A stretch of 64,000 nucleotides of DNA from Gyromitra esculenta (taxonomy: Eukaryota; Ascomycota; Pezizomycetes; Pezizales; Discinaceae): positions 248,001 to 312,000 of the forward strand of contig JBCAML010000003.1 of NCBI GenBank assembly GCA_038503075.1. The letters run 5' to 3'. Shown here piece after piece: positions 1 through 11,184 of the stretch; position 1 is the stretch's first letter; every line of letters starts with the position of its first letter. The notes beneath the pieces were generated by a model. That model made no database searches. It was not told the origin of the DNA and was given only the letters and a program-made list of their open reading frames with translations. A program made the position numbers and the translations under genes.

Positions 1-592
1 ATGTACTCGTATAGGCCATATCGAGTTCGGAAGGCAGTTTTCCATTCTTCCCCTTCGGCAATGCGGATTTGGTGAAAGCCGTCACGGAGATCGTTTTCAG
101 CACCACGCTTTCGCAGTCGGTCCAACGTGTTTCTTTGATCGATGTATAGCGGTCTTTCACTGAAGGCATTACGCCACGATAGTCTACACATAGGCGAAGT
201 GATCCGTCAGGTTTAGCAAAGAAAGAGGACGAGAGAGGAAGATTGCGCGAATAAAGCCTTTCTGTGCTTGTCTTCGATGTATTTTTTCAAGACTGGAGTT
301 CATCTCGGCATACGCACAGGGGTCCAAACGCGTTCCTTGCTTCTTCAGAGGTGATCTTGTGGTCATAGGGTCGTGAGTCCTCGCCTTGTCGAACATGTCT
401 CAGGTATTCGTGGTATTCGGTATTCGTTGCTCCACTCTTCTTTAGTAGTCTTGCTATCATGACTCTATCGATTTCGTAGAGACATGTATCAAACTTAGAT
501 ACCCTTTTTCTAAGACAGCGGAAACTAGCGCCAATAAAGGCGGCGTTAAGTTGTTTTGTGATAAGAATGGCGAAACAATAGGTTGCTTTCAA
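1..592 (-). pseudogene. Ty3/Gypsy reverse transcriptase relic, with PR-RT linker (runs off left edge)
   Basis: Reading the minus strand from 592 downward gives the linker that sits between protease and reverse transcriptase in Gypsy polyproteins: a YHEYL stretch, then RPYDHKI and FGPL. This is followed near 250-190 by the RT entry motif [12 protein letters not shown], and from about 130 to the window edge by [20 protein letters not shown], the classic region A. The motifs are collinear but fall in different frames, so several frameshifts separate them. The rest of RT, RNase H and integrase would lie left of the window. Seen: motifs, order and frame breaks. Known: this order is diagnostic of Ty3/Gypsy. 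Inferred: dead copy. Confidence 0.8.
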
Positions 593-599
593 AAGATGG

Positions 600-1060
600 T
601 GCAGAATTTAGAATTAAATTCAATGCTTTTGTTGGCGAACTGTAGATGAATGTCATGAAGTCTCACGGTTCAGTCTCTCGTTAAGCCCTTCAGTATCCCT
701 GAAGGTGAGCAGTGCTACTTAAGCGAGAAACTAACACGTTCGAAGAGTGCAGTATTTCTACAAGTTCTACGAGAGGTCTATCTCAAGGCGAGATAAGTGC
801 GGCGAAGGGGACAGCGACAGCGAGGGTTCTGAGGTAGAACCAAGATAGTATTCGACAATTACAAGAGAAGGTAAACGAGAACATTGCTTAAAGAAGAAAA
901 GAGAGAAGACAAAGAATGATCAGAATTCCGTCGCTTAAATACCCCGCTTTCTCAACCGAACACCCAATAGCCGATAACACCCGAAAATACAATAGCATTA
1001 TCGCACAACAACCCCACAGCCTGTATCCAACTTCGAACCGAAAACCCAACCCTTATCCAA
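600..1060. repeat. LTR-like segment interrupting the Gypsy relic
   Basis: Between the protease and RT relics lies about 450 bp with no coding match. Part of it (about 850-930, an A/G-rich run ending in ATTGCTTAAAGAAG) resembles the interior of the 277-bp LTR at 2879-3155, which has GTTGCTTAAAGAAAG in the same setting. The simplest reading is a diverged LTR fragment or solo LTR nested in the older element. Ends and target-site duplications are not clear. A merely A/G-rich spacer is the alternative. Confidence 0.35.
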
Positions 1061-1063
1061 TCC

Positions 1064-1330
1064 TTAATCCGTGAAATGAAGATTCATCCAGGGGATACCA
1101 AGTACTAGGGGGTAATGTCTTAGCTTGGTTACAAAAAAGGGGGCTTTCTCGGTGTGTTGTTGGATGGAAAGCTCCAAGTGGCACAAATTGGTAATGTCTC
1201 CTGAGGTGATTGTTCGCCCATCGATGACTTCTAGCTGTCGAGGGGTTTTGAGGGGAGACAGGGGCAAGGAATGGTGACGCACGAAGTTTTCATCAATGAA
1301 AGCGAGCACGAGGCTGGAGTGTCAGAAGTG
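1064..1330 (-). pseudogene. Gypsy retropepsin (aspartic protease) relic
   Basis: About 80 residues match the retropepsin of fungal Gypsy elements: FIDENFVRHHSLPL, LEVIDGRTI.SGDIT and the flap-distal HYPLVLGIPWM. Where the catalytic Asp-Ser/Thr-Gly triad should precede FIDEN, the frame reads His-Ser-Ser, preceded by an in-frame stop. The enzyme is therefore inactive. It lies between the gag relic upstream and the RT relic downstream, all on the minus strand, in the gag-PR-RT order of the family. Confidence 0.75.
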
Positions 1331-1607
1331 CGTGTGTTTTTATGATTTTATTTTGGTGGGAAAAGGCTACGTGAAACTACAAAATGTTAAATCCAAATTA
1401 TCCTCACACACATGACACTGAAAACCCAGAAATGGAAAACGCGACAAAGAAGAAAAACGAACAGAGCAGGGTCACAAGGCGACTCTGGTTGAACTAGTTT
1501 AAAGACTCGGCGAGTCTGCTGCATCGAAGGCAGGAAAACGAGGTGGCGGGGGTGGTGGGAAAACGAGAGAGGGAGCGGGAGGGCGGCGGCGTTGGTAACG
1601 GCTCCTC

Positions 1608-2354
1608 TCATAGCGGGCGTTTTGAAGCGGAGGGCGGTTTGAAAAAATATGCGCTTCTCGGCGCAGAACAGGCGACGGTTGTTAGTTTGCGCCAGGATTT
1701 TTCTTCGGGAGACAGTTTCGCCTCGTTGATCTGAACATATCGTTGTTCGGGAGCAGGGCGAGTGGTGGAAGTGCGACCGAAAGAAAGATCCATGGGTGCA
1801 AGTCCTCCAGGAGCAAAGGAGGAGGAGGCAGGAGTGAAGGCAGCGGGGGCGGCGGCGGGGGCGGTAAACTGTCCCATGGTATTGCGGGCAGCATTTTTTT
1901 TCTCTTCTCTTCTTGCTCGGATTCGATTGTCCAAGCGAAGGAGGAAGGCGCAGAGAGAGGTAAAAGTGGTAGGGAAGTCGGCTACGGTCACTACGGCTTC
2001 TTTCAGCTCGTCTGACATTCCGTATTCCAGGGCATCGTTCTTCGCCGACTCATCATAGTTTAATCGTCCCATGATTCGTTGAAAATCGGCAAGGTAGGCA
2101 GAGAAGTCTCGCTTCCCTTGTCGAAGTTGGTGTAGCTCGCGGCGGGCCGTTCCAAGTGGGTCGGGGTCTCCGAAGGCGGTTTCCAGGGCGGTAATCAATT
2201 CGGCGGCGTTATTCCAGGTGGTGGTTCCGTCAGGGAGGACAGAGTGGCGAATTTGTTCGAGGCGCTCATCACGGGCGATAGCATCTGATATCATATTGTA
2301 GGTTGGAAAAACGGTCGGCGTTAGCAGGAGGCTTTGATCGGAGTTGCGAGACAA
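1608..2354 (-). pseudogene. Gypsy Gag-like open frame (retrotransposon gag domain)
   Basis: A 248-residue open frame with a retrotransposon Gag core (residues about 30-140): W.NAAELITALETAFGDPD, then LRQGKRDFSAYLADFQ and a GMSDELKEAV stretch, followed by an Ala/Pro-rich tail with the PMDLS motif typical of fungal Gypsy Gag. A CCHC zinc knuckle would normally follow, but after about residue 220 the frame becomes nonsense (frameshift), so none is seen. The N-terminus is also uncertain; Gag-like sequence may continue upstream toward the LTR at 2879. This is the least damaged part of the element. Confidence 0.75.
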
Positions 2355-2878
2355 GCCGGGAAGTTTATCACGAGATCGTTGAATTTATCTGGATCCGGCA
2401 TCTTATCCGAACGACCTCCTTGGGTGTGAGCGGGGAGGGTGGTGGCGATGGTGCGGGTGGTGGAGGGCGGCGTTGCGGAGACGGGCGACCTGGCCGGCGC
2501 TTGCGGTGAGATTGGCGAGTATTAAATCTTGCCGTCATATTGTTTCGTTCTTGTACAGCCTCTTGTGTAGGTCTGCATACGTGAGGTTGTCGACCGTTGT
2601 TGATAATGGGATCGAATTTCCATGGCGAGAGCGAGTCGGCGTTGGCGGCGGCTGGAAGTTACGAAGGTCGGGAAAGTCAGGGGCGGGAGCGGGGTTCTTC
2701 GTAGCGGCGTTGGGGTTTGTGTGGCGGCGTGTGAAAGTGGGGTAGAGGGTGTGGATGAGGAAGCGACGTAATCTCGAGGGCGAGGTTTATCTTGACTCGG
2801 GTATCACGAGATAAGCGATGCTTCTTGAAGGGAAAAGCAGCGACGAGTGTTTTACGAGGTTCCACAGGCTCTACAGAA

Positions 2879-3155
2879 TGTTCAAGTATAGAGGACTTGA
2901 GGACGGCGGCAGCGTGAGGTTATGAGGTATAACCGAGGTTTGTATTTGTAGAATACAAGAGTGTACGATAGAAGACGTTGCTTAAAGAAAGAGAAGAAAA
3001 AGTGCAACAAGAGGGGAAATCCCTTCGACATATCTTCATGTCTATCTTTGATGACAAACGTATGACTCATTGTAAAGGAAACCAAGGGAAACATATAGAA
3101 CGATTGACAAAGCAACGCAACAAAACACCTATACCGCTAACCGAACAACACAACA
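2879..3155 (-). mobile_element. Gypsy 5' LTR, minus orientation
   Basis: On the minus strand this segment starts TGTTGTGTTG and ends CTTGAACA, giving the canonical TG...CA ends of an LTR. It lies upstream of the gag relic in the correct orientation. It shares most of its length with a second copy at 3966-4210 on the opposite strand, including the block CCCCTCTTGTTGC, the block TTAAGCAACGTCTTCTAT and CAAACCTCGGTTA. The homology runs on past the LTR end into the leader (GTAGAGCCTGT), which supports the boundary. Confidence 0.65.
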
Positions 3156-3179
3156 ACCATCCATGAAAATTAATAAGAT

Positions 3180-3960
3180 TCGGATTGGATGTTTGGTTTC
3201 CTTGTGTCATCAATGGCCGACTCTTTCGATCGACACTTTCCCGATTCGCTTATACGTTGCGTCGCCGGTTAATTCTGACAATCACGCCATACGATAATGA
3301 GAGGGGTAGGAGCGAAGGAAAGCGTTTCAGGGTCTATGGGATTTCTCCATGTTAGTTCATGTTATTACATAGCCTTTGTATTCGACGCTTGACTGCTATA
3401 AGTAGCCCAGTGTTCTACCGTTGAGAAGGGTCTTCTTCCTGATCATTAGCGACGAAGAACGAGCCTTATCAATATTATATTGTATAGCTTAGCGGTATAC
3501 GACTTTCATTCATACTCTCAAGGTCCTGCGTTCGTTTCATCTTCAAGTAATACTTTCTTCATGCAAAGAATCCTTTATTTCTTCAAGAGACTTTGTTGTT
3601 CTTGTAACACAAACCCAAAATCACGACAGCGTCGCAACAGACCTCGTCCTTCCAGATTGGTTAGACGAAGAGTACATTCGAACGAACACGATACCCAACA
3701 AGCAAAGCAAGTGATATTCAAACTACACACGGGCGAGACCCGGCGTTAGTTATTAAAGCACTCTTATTGGAAGTTCTTTGGAACTTTCTTTCGATCCTCT
3801 TTTGAGCCTACGGTTATCTTTTAGTGGTTCATAAGAAGCAGTTAGGACTTGCGCCTGTGTATTGTGTTGCGGATAGCAACCGGGCAGGTTATAGTGTCTA
3901 GATTGTTATCTAAAGCTTCTTGGAGATTTCCTCTGCGGTAAGAAGTACCGGTCTTACACT
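3180..3960. other. Spacer between head-to-head LTRs
   Basis: About 780 bp without a supported gene. The 89-codon open frame at 3480-3749 has no recognisable domain. The local texture (TATATTGTATAG, pyrimidine-rich runs, CTTCAAG blocks) looks like further degraded LTR sequence, but no boundary can be defined. Confidence 0.3.
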
Positions 3961-3965
3961 GTGGT

Positions 3966-4320
3966 TGTTGTGTTTAACTGGTGTTCCCTTTGTTTCTTTG
4001 GGTTTATGTTATCATGAGTCAGGTCTTTGTCATCGAAAGAGCTGGAATGCGGTATATAAGCGAAAGGAATTCCCCTCTTGTTGCGCTTTTTCTTCTTCTT
4101 TCCTTAAGCAACGTCTTCTATTGTCCACTCTTGTATTTCACAATACAAACCTCGGTTACACCTCGTAACCTTTCGCTGTCGTTGTTCTCAAGTCACCATA
4201 ACTTGACCCATCCGTAGAGCCTGTAGAATCTTCGTGCATATTCTCGTCGTTGGATTCTTATTCAAGTAGCACTGCTCATCTCGAGGGATACTCGAGAGCT
4301 TGACAAGAATCCCGCTCCTT
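3966..4320 (+). mobile_element. Second Gypsy LTR plus leader, inverted relative to the first
   Basis: The plus-strand copy of the LTR begins TGTTGTGTTTAAC at 3966 and ends near 4210, followed by leader sequence (CCGTAGAGCCTGTAGAATC, then a CTCATCTCGAGGGATAC block) matching the leader of the minus-strand element. A TATA-like TATATAAG lies at about 4053. After about 4320 the homology fades, so this is a truncated 5' end of a second element placed head to head with the first. Confidence 0.6.
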
Positions 4321-5830
4321 GAGAACCAATCACACACACTAAACTTCACCATCATCGGCTCCACCAACAGTACTTGTTCACTGGATATTTGTTTCTTTTG
4401 TATTTTCTTTTGTCTAGGAGGGTTGAGAGAGTAGGGTTTTGTTCACGCTATAACTTCGGTTGCATGTGATATTCTTGTACCTAGATAAAACAATGAAACA
4501 ATGATTTAACAAAAAAAAAAAAAGTCCGTTCTTCGTTTCTTTTTTCTCTTTTCTTCTCCACCGCGTTGCGCAAACCCAATATATATTCATTCTATCCAAC
4601 AAATAACTCCAGGGCAGCCCGAGTGACTACTAATAATACAAAATCAACCTTTTCTAATATTATTTTGCACTGGCCGACCCAACTAGAAACTTCCCATCTC
4701 ACCAGTTGATAAAATTGGTCTCGCAGCAGAGGTTTTTTTTTCCCAAGCCATTTCCGCAAGGGTTCTGTTTGGGACTGTTCGAGGAGAAGGATGTGGCCTG
4801 TGCATCAAACAAAGTAATTCGTGGAGTAAGAGGGTCATAGAATGTTGAAAATTCCTAGGTCTATGTTGTCGTGTAGTGATTGATTACCATAACTACCGAG
4901 TGCCTCGAGTACTACGTTTATTTCAACTTCTCTCTGCAAACAGGAAACTTAGCAGTGTACGTAATTTCAGCGCCAATCTTCACCACCTCCGAGTCTACTA
5001 AACTTTTCTCAAAAAACGTGGAAGCCGATCGCGCGCTCTACTAGTTACTTCCTAACCCCATGGGAGGGAAACAAAAGAAATTAATTGGTAATTAAACAAA
5101 AGTCAGAGTTTATAGCAAAATCTTTCCCTAAGTGCAGATTGAATGTTTTGTGGTCCCCATTTAAATGCTTTTGTAGTTCCTGGTAATCTGTCTTTACTAA
5201 CCTAAAAACGGCAGCCGTCAGCTTCCCGGCGTATTTTAGTAACATTTGTGGTTTCCTGTTCTTTCTATATATTTAGCAGCAAGTTGTTGGGCCGCGGATG
5301 TTGCTAAACACGCGAGTAGCTCTGTAAGATTTTCGCCGTGAAAAAAGTATTGGTAGAAAGTTTTTACCTTATACACAAAGGTGAACGTAGTAATCCTCTA
5401 CTTCAAGCCGCTAATATATTCGTCAATGCAGGTAAAAAGTCTCCTATTTCGTGAGGAAAATTCCTGGAGCAGAAACCATTTGTCTAGATGCTGAGGCGCG
5501 GGCTCGGGAAATTGCCAAAAATGGGAAGTAGGAGACTTTTATGAAATAGGGGGGCTGAAAAGTGAGGAATTGGCTACTGCCTCTTCCAACTACCAAGTGG
5601 CAGACCCAACATTGCTTGTACAATAACCATAAGCTATATAGAAAAGACAAAACTCTTGGCGGGATAAAGCTATCGTGGAAATGATCATTGCCATTGTCTT
5701 AGCCAAAACACAATTCCCAGAACAAGAAATAGCCAGAGATTTATTTAACAATTCCCAACTCCAAGCTTTTAACTATACGAATACGTATATATATATACAA
5801 CCTTTATACAACCTCACTGCCTCCACCCCA
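4321..5830. other. Intergenic region with repeat remnants
   Basis: No gene is supported. It holds one copy (about 4437-4505) of a dispersed ~70-bp repeat that recurs at about 52013-52085. It also holds a 12-bp perfect inverted repeat (AAAAGTCTCCTA at 5435-5446, complement at 5529-5540) enclosing about 80 bp, and an A run at 4510-4522. The last 150 bp downstream of UTP3 are A/T-rich (TATATATATA near 5790) and probably hold its 3' end. Confidence 0.4.
4437..4505 (+). repeat. Dispersed repeat, copy 1
   Basis: The segment contains GGTTGCATGTGATATTCTTG followed by an A-rich AAAACAATGAAACAATGATT tract. The same order, in the same orientation, occurs at about 52013-52085 with roughly 80 percent identity by eye. 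It is probably a fragment of a retrotransposon LTR or other dispersed element; the full unit is not recognisable here. Confidence 0.5.
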
Positions 5831-7909
5831 TTACGCAAACTTGACACTCTTAACCAAATTCTTCTTAATACCCGTAAGCTCGCCCTCGTACACACCCTTC
5901 AAGCCACCCTTATACAATGCCTTCTTACTACCCAGCTTCTTCTTCGCTTCCTCATACTTCTTCCTCTTCTTGACCCTCGGATTCCGCACATCTTTCTTCC
6001 GATGTGGTGTAAGTCCTTTGTTCTTCTCAATCACATACCCAATAGCCCTCTTCCCGTCCACGTCCTTCTCGATCGGAATCACAACCCCACCGATCTTCTC
6101 CGCATCGTGGTACGCCTTTTTCTCCGCCTTTTTCTGCTTACTCTTCCCAGCCAGCATGTTGTAGTACTCGTCATCCGAGTCATTTAACTGCTCCTTCATT
6201 TGTTTAGACACACGCTTATCCTCCTCGTTGAAGTCATCGTCATCCAGATCAGCACCAGAGTTCTTGCGTCGGGCAGCTTCAGCAGCGAGACGTAGTTCCT
6301 TCTCCTTATGGCGCTCACGGTGAGGGATATCGGTATCACCACCAGCGTCACGGCCGGCGTTATCACGCTTAGCTGATTTCGAGACGATTTGGGAGGTGTA
6401 GAAACGAAGATTGCGACGACGGGCAGCTTTGTGTTCAGCATCCAGGGATGTGAGATGTGCGTCGTCCCCGAAATCGTCGTCATCAAGGCCGGCGATGGTA
6501 GTGGTTGCAGTGACCTTTTTGGTAGGGTTTTTGGATGTAGAGGATTTGGATGTTAACTTGAAGGAGGTGGCGAGTTGGGTGAGGTCGGAGAGGGAATCGT
6601 CGACTCTAGTCGCCTTTTTCTTAGAGGGGTTTTCCAGTAGTGAGCCGGTGTCAGATTCGGCATCGACGGAGAGCTTTGTCCGTTTCCTCTTAGGTTCTTT
6701 CCCGTCTTTTGCTTTTTTGTCGGCCTTCTTTTCCTTCTTCGATGGTATAATTGCCAATCCCTTTTCAGAATCCCTGCTTGCATCCACCAGCGCCTTCCGT
6801 TTCCTCTCCGCACCTTTACTGCTGATTTCTTCGACCTCCAGATCCTTAACCGCGTTCCACATTTCCCTGCATTTAACAAGTCCTTCCATGACCCCATGTT
6901 CTCGTATTTTCATACCTTGAGTCTGAACAACATCGGGACTGCTCAAGACTGCAAAATACATACTAAGTACTCCTAAATAAGCGCTCAATGCCCTGAACTT
7001 CACAATAGCCACCGAGCTTTTCACTGTCTCCCCAACTGCTTCTGCTGCAGCTGCACTGAAGCTCAATGGCTGATGTAATGGCTGCAACTCCGCGAACTCC
7101 TCGGCCAGCGGCTCAAACTCTGGGTGCCGAGCTTTAAGGATCTTCATCCTCTCGGCGACACTCATGGTCTCTGGGATAACCGTTGGAAGCTCCTCAGTCA
7201 CCACTAACGCCTTCCCTACTCCTGCTAGAACTTCATTCTTGGAACTTTTCTCTTCTGCTTTCCAGTCGTCTTCGTCAAACATGAAGTCAGTTTCGTTCAT
7301 GGTAGAGAGCTGTTTAGCTTGAAGTCGGAGAGCTTCGGCCTCCTCCTCTGCAGCATCTTGCTCGGTTTCTACAACGTCGCCACCATAGTAGTCCTTTTTG
7401 CTAGAACCCCAGCCTTCAACATCTTCTTCGTCATCGTCGCGACGTCCGGTGAAGTCGTCATCAGAATCGTCGTCTGTTCGAGATTGTGCTTTTCGTTTAG
7501 AATCGTTTAGGACCTCTTCATCTTCCTCTTCACCTTCCTCCTCTTCGGTATCGTCATTGAAGTTTTCCAGTGCAAGAACTTCCTCGTCGCTAACTTCGCC
7601 ATATTCTGCAATTACACTCTTATCAGTATCCCGATGGCTAGTATGGATAAAAATATGAGCCTACCATCACCACCCTTCCTGCCGTAGCCTTCGCCGTCGA
7701 GCATAACTTTATCCCGGGAAATATGGAAGTCATCTTCCTCGTTTGGAATGTCCTCCCACGTATCTGCGAAGAATATTAGCTACTCTGAATAAATATCTTG
7801 AATCCTGAATTGCGATTGACATACTTATAGGGTTAACACTTGCATCATTTGGGTCGATGGCGCGAAAACTAGATTTGGTGTTTCCAGAAGACTTGCGTTT
7901 TTTGGCCAT
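5831..7909 (-). CDS. UTP3: Sas10/Utp3, small-subunit processome protein
   Basis: Nucleolar protein of the U3 snoRNP/SSU processome needed for 18S rRNA maturation. Model: exons 7909-7825, 7763-7665 and 7605-5831 (652 aa); introns have GTATGT and GTAGGC donors and AG acceptors. The start MAKKRKSS is basic. An acidic stretch follows, then GWGSSKKDYY, a hallmark of the family just before the Sas10/Utp3/C1D domain (roughly residues 220-310). Lys-rich and Asp/Glu-rich low-complexity tracts fill the middle. The C-terminal Sas10 domain (about the last 75 residues) has GLTPHRKKDVRNPRVKKR and ends VKSVKFA. An internal Met at 7300 gives a shorter open frame but would lose the conserved WG.SKKDYY block, so the three-exon model is preferred. 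The neighbour LYS9 lies upstream on the same strand, 397 bp away. Confidence 0.93.
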
Positions 7910-8306
7910 TGTGTGCTTATGGTTGTGCTGTGCTGTCTGGTGTTGCTCTTTGGCGAACGTGAAAAAATATCGATGCGAAGAAAACTTTAGGGTGCGCCGC
8001 ATGTCAGCAGGGTACGCCTAAACGGTGCGATAGTGCAATCTAATCTTCGATGGTCGATCTAATCCGATCTAATCCGATCTTGCCGCTCATGGCTACTCAC
8101 TCGAACACCAAAGATCGTGAACGCAATCGCTTATGGTTTTGTGAATTTATCCATGAGTACTCTATATCGTTTTATTCTAAGCCAAAATTTTATTTTTTGA
8201 ATTCTAGGCTAAATGAAATGTTCCACTTCTGAAGGATATACAAGCCACCCCAGACAAACAAATCTCTCCATAACGAAAAAACCCAGATACAATTCGGTTA
8301 AGATTC
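7910..8306. promoter_or_regulatory. UTP3 upstream / LYS9 downstream spacer
   Basis: 397 bp between the UTP3 start and the LYS9 stop, both on the minus strand. It must hold the LYS9 3' end and the UTP3 promoter. It includes a short tandem run near 8055-8084 (CGATCTAATC units, about 11 bp, two and a half copies). No TATA box stands out. Confidence 0.4.
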
Positions 8307-9832
8307 TTAAGCAAGAGTTTGCTCAATACACTCAATCCCGTAGACCTCCTTCAGTTCCTTGATAAGTGGATCGTTAATCTTCGCGTTCATAGGTGCAAGA
8401 ACACCTCTCTCAGAGATCGTGCCGTTAAGGACCTGCTTAACGGCAACAGCACAAGGGACACCAACAAGGCGAGCCATGGCACTGTAGCCCTTGGGGTCGC
8501 CATACTCAATCAGAGTAGAAGTGCGGGTTTCCTATTGTTATTAGCTTCTATTAAGCGAATATGGGGACCATGATATTTCTTGCTCACCTTTTTCCCATCA
8601 GCAAGTTCAATAACAAACTTATGCTGGAGCATAACCATATCCCTCTCGCCCGGACCATACTCCATTTTCGACTCCAGAGTAGCACAGAGTGTATCCAACG
8701 GGTTTCCTCGTGGGGTAGTCTTAGCATTACTGAACAAGCCAAGCCACTTCATTCCGTCAATGATACGGTTCTTCTCCTCGTTATTGGCAAACTTAGTCTT
8801 AGAAGAAATGGCCCAAATGAGATCGTCCTCCTTCTCAGAACTTGATCCGAGAATCTTAGCAAGGGCTGTCTTCCACGGAATCGGCTCGGACTTGAGGAAA
8901 TCAACCGGCTCATCGGAAAGGAAGCCAATGTCTACAAGGGTGCGGACAAATTCAGGGAACCCCTGATAACGAAGGGTACCACGAATGATAGTTTCGGCCT
9001 CTGGGATGTTATAACGCTCTTTATAGGGAGAAGAATCGCGGTTGGGATAGGCAACAAATGCGAAACCGGGATAGATGTGGTAAGGTTTAGCAGCAGCCAT
9101 AAGTTTCTCGCCAGCGATCTCCTCAATCTTTCCATCTTTGTAGTACTTGGCTGAATTTCTCAATGCAAGTAATACACCGCGAGAAGACCACGAGAATTTG
9201 TAGCCCAAAGGGTTTCCGGAAACCTCGGGAGCCGGGAGACCACCACAATAAGACAGGAAGGACAAAACTTTCCCACCCTTGGAGTGCACCTCGTCAATCA
9301 TCTTCACTGCATATAAGTGATCGATACCAGGATCAAGACCAATTTCGTTCATAACCGTGATTCCGGCATCCTTAGCCTCTTGGTCAAGCTCCTGCATTGC
9401 GGGCGAAACATAGGATGTGGTGACGACGTGCTTCTTGTTTTTGACGGCGGACTTGATGACCTGAACATGGTGGGTGTAGGGGATCAAACTGTTTTTTTGA
9501 AAGACTTTTAGCGAATCACTCATCATAAGTTATCGAGGAATTGAAGATTATACCTAATGACGAGATCATTTTTAGCCACCTCAGCATCCAAAGCACTTGT
9601 GTTTGAAACATCGAGAGAAATAGGAGTGGTATTTTCAACTCCTTTGCAGAATTCCTGCGCTGCCTTGAGTGTTCGGCAAGCTATTTTCAATCGCTTGTTA
9701 GTATAAGAGTTCTCTAGTTGATCAATTGAGTCACTCACCAACAGTAACCTGGATTCCAGACTGAGCGAGAATATCAAGGGTGGGCTTCGCAACGAAACCG
9801 CTACCTAACAGAAGGACCTTTGGGGGGCTCAT
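8307..9832 (-). CDS. LYS9: Saccharopine dehydrogenase (NADP+, L-glutamate-forming)
   Basis: Cytosolic enzyme of the fungal alpha-aminoadipate lysine pathway; it condenses aminoadipate semialdehyde with glutamate to give saccharopine. Model: exons 9832-9739, 9680-9554, 9488-8588 and 8531-8307 (448 aa, close to the ~446 aa of the yeast enzyme). The N-terminal Rossmann loop is VLLLGSGFVAKP at residues 6-17. The catalytic and substrate domain shows NEIGLDPGIDHLYA, SYCGGLPAPE and NPLGYKFSWSSRGVL. The C-terminus ends GIECIEQTLA. Introns are 58, 65 and 56 bp with donors GTGAGT, GTATAA and GTGAGC. The splice joints rebuild VTVACRTL, VISLIPYTHH and DGKKETRTS, all conserved. General amino-acid control would be expected, but no clear Gcn4/CpcA site was confirmed. 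Confidence 0.96.
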
Positions 9833-11184
9833 TTTCGACAATTAGTACAGGCTTGGAATGTTCCTGGGTATCAATTGATCAGAGACAGAATCTGAGAAAG
9901 TGATAGTGGGGTCGAGATGAGGGGTCGGATTTTTCGCCGCTGTGTGTGGAGTAGGTACCGCCACTAGTGGGGGTTTTTTCGCTCCCCATGTGGACTTGTT
10001 TGGAATGCAGCTGGCTAAGGCTGAGTTGAGCCTCAATAGGCTCACCACAAATGGCCCCCGTAGCTACTGCAACACCACCTGTCACTCGAGGGATGAACTG
10101 ATTGAAGGCACTGGATTGCGATTGAACCTGCCTTTAAAAACGTGGAATAGTGCCTCTTATCTATCTCTCGAGTGTGTTCCGTTTTAGAGCACTAGCTCTG
10201 TCCTTCCCCAACAAATCCTCAACGGCACTGCGTACTAGCTGCATATCCCTTACTTCCTGTGCTACATCGCGGAAAACGTATATGCGAGGTGAGGAAGAGG
10301 GCAGGAATTAAGTGTTCCCACAGCTCCAGCAGTTGCAACAGCGCACCACACCCGTTAGATTGCAAACCAACCCACCGCCATCGAATGCACCCTACCTATC
10401 GTACTGTATAGCCGTGTAAGAAAAGCCCTGACACCCCGGTGGTTAGTGAGGTGGGGTGCCAAGGATTTCCTTACATACATGTAGCTGTGCTCTACGCGGT
10501 CTATCAATAGCCTTGCGATCGTAGCATGTTCATTCACCTCGGCTCCAAGATTCTGGTCCCAACGGGTCTGAAAAGCACACCAAACACCGCAAGCGTTTCA
10601 GCGATCATGATCAACATAAGTCTGTTCAAACATATGTTTCCATGATGATCGAGGGATTTCCGCTTAGCTGGTCTTGCAGATATACATACAGTCTACATTG
10701 TCATATGCATTTGTACCATGACTCTAACGTCGTTAGAAAAGGAAACAAGATAAGTACCTAGATCCAAAACATAAAACTCCTATACGAAACTCTCCACGCA
10801 AAAAAAAAAAGCAAGTCAGGGCAACCAATAGAAAACCCATAATAAAAATATACAAGGCTCGAAGCATATGATAACTAGGAAATAAAAAAAGTAAGACGAT
10901 AAAGTTTTTCAGATCTTCCATACAAAAAATATCGGGAAAAAAATAGCATATCAAACTTCCCGCAGTCTATTGCAGCTGCAGAGTTCTTCAAGAGAGTTAA
11001 AACGCAGAGCCCATAATTCGCCGCACCCGCACCAATCCACCCGTTCCCAATTCCCACCCAAAACAAATATGCAAAAACGCAAAAAACAAATAAGTAACAT
11101 ATATAGCAAAGAGCGATGCAAAAGCCGACAAACATGGAAACCTGCACAAAGAGACAATTATAATCCCCACCCTCCTCTTATTCT
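9833..11184. other. Intergenic region between RGP1 and LYS9
   Basis: 1.35 kb with no supported gene. The part next to 9833 is the LYS9 promoter. Small open frames on both strands at 9842-10187 have no recognisable domain. One TACATGTA palindrome lies at 10476-10483. A/T-rich DNA at 10780-10960, with several AATAAA-like and A-run motifs, lies downstream of RGP1 and probably belongs to its 3' region. Confidence 0.4.

Noticed and set aside
184..396. Short minus-strand ORF at the left edge
   Set aside because: It is a frameshifted reading of the Gypsy RT relic, not a separate gene.
6411..6920. 169-codon plus-strand ORF antisense to UTP3
   Set aside because: It is a shadow of the Lys/Asp/Glu-rich UTP3 coding strand; the peptide is Ser/Phe/Leu-rich without a domain.
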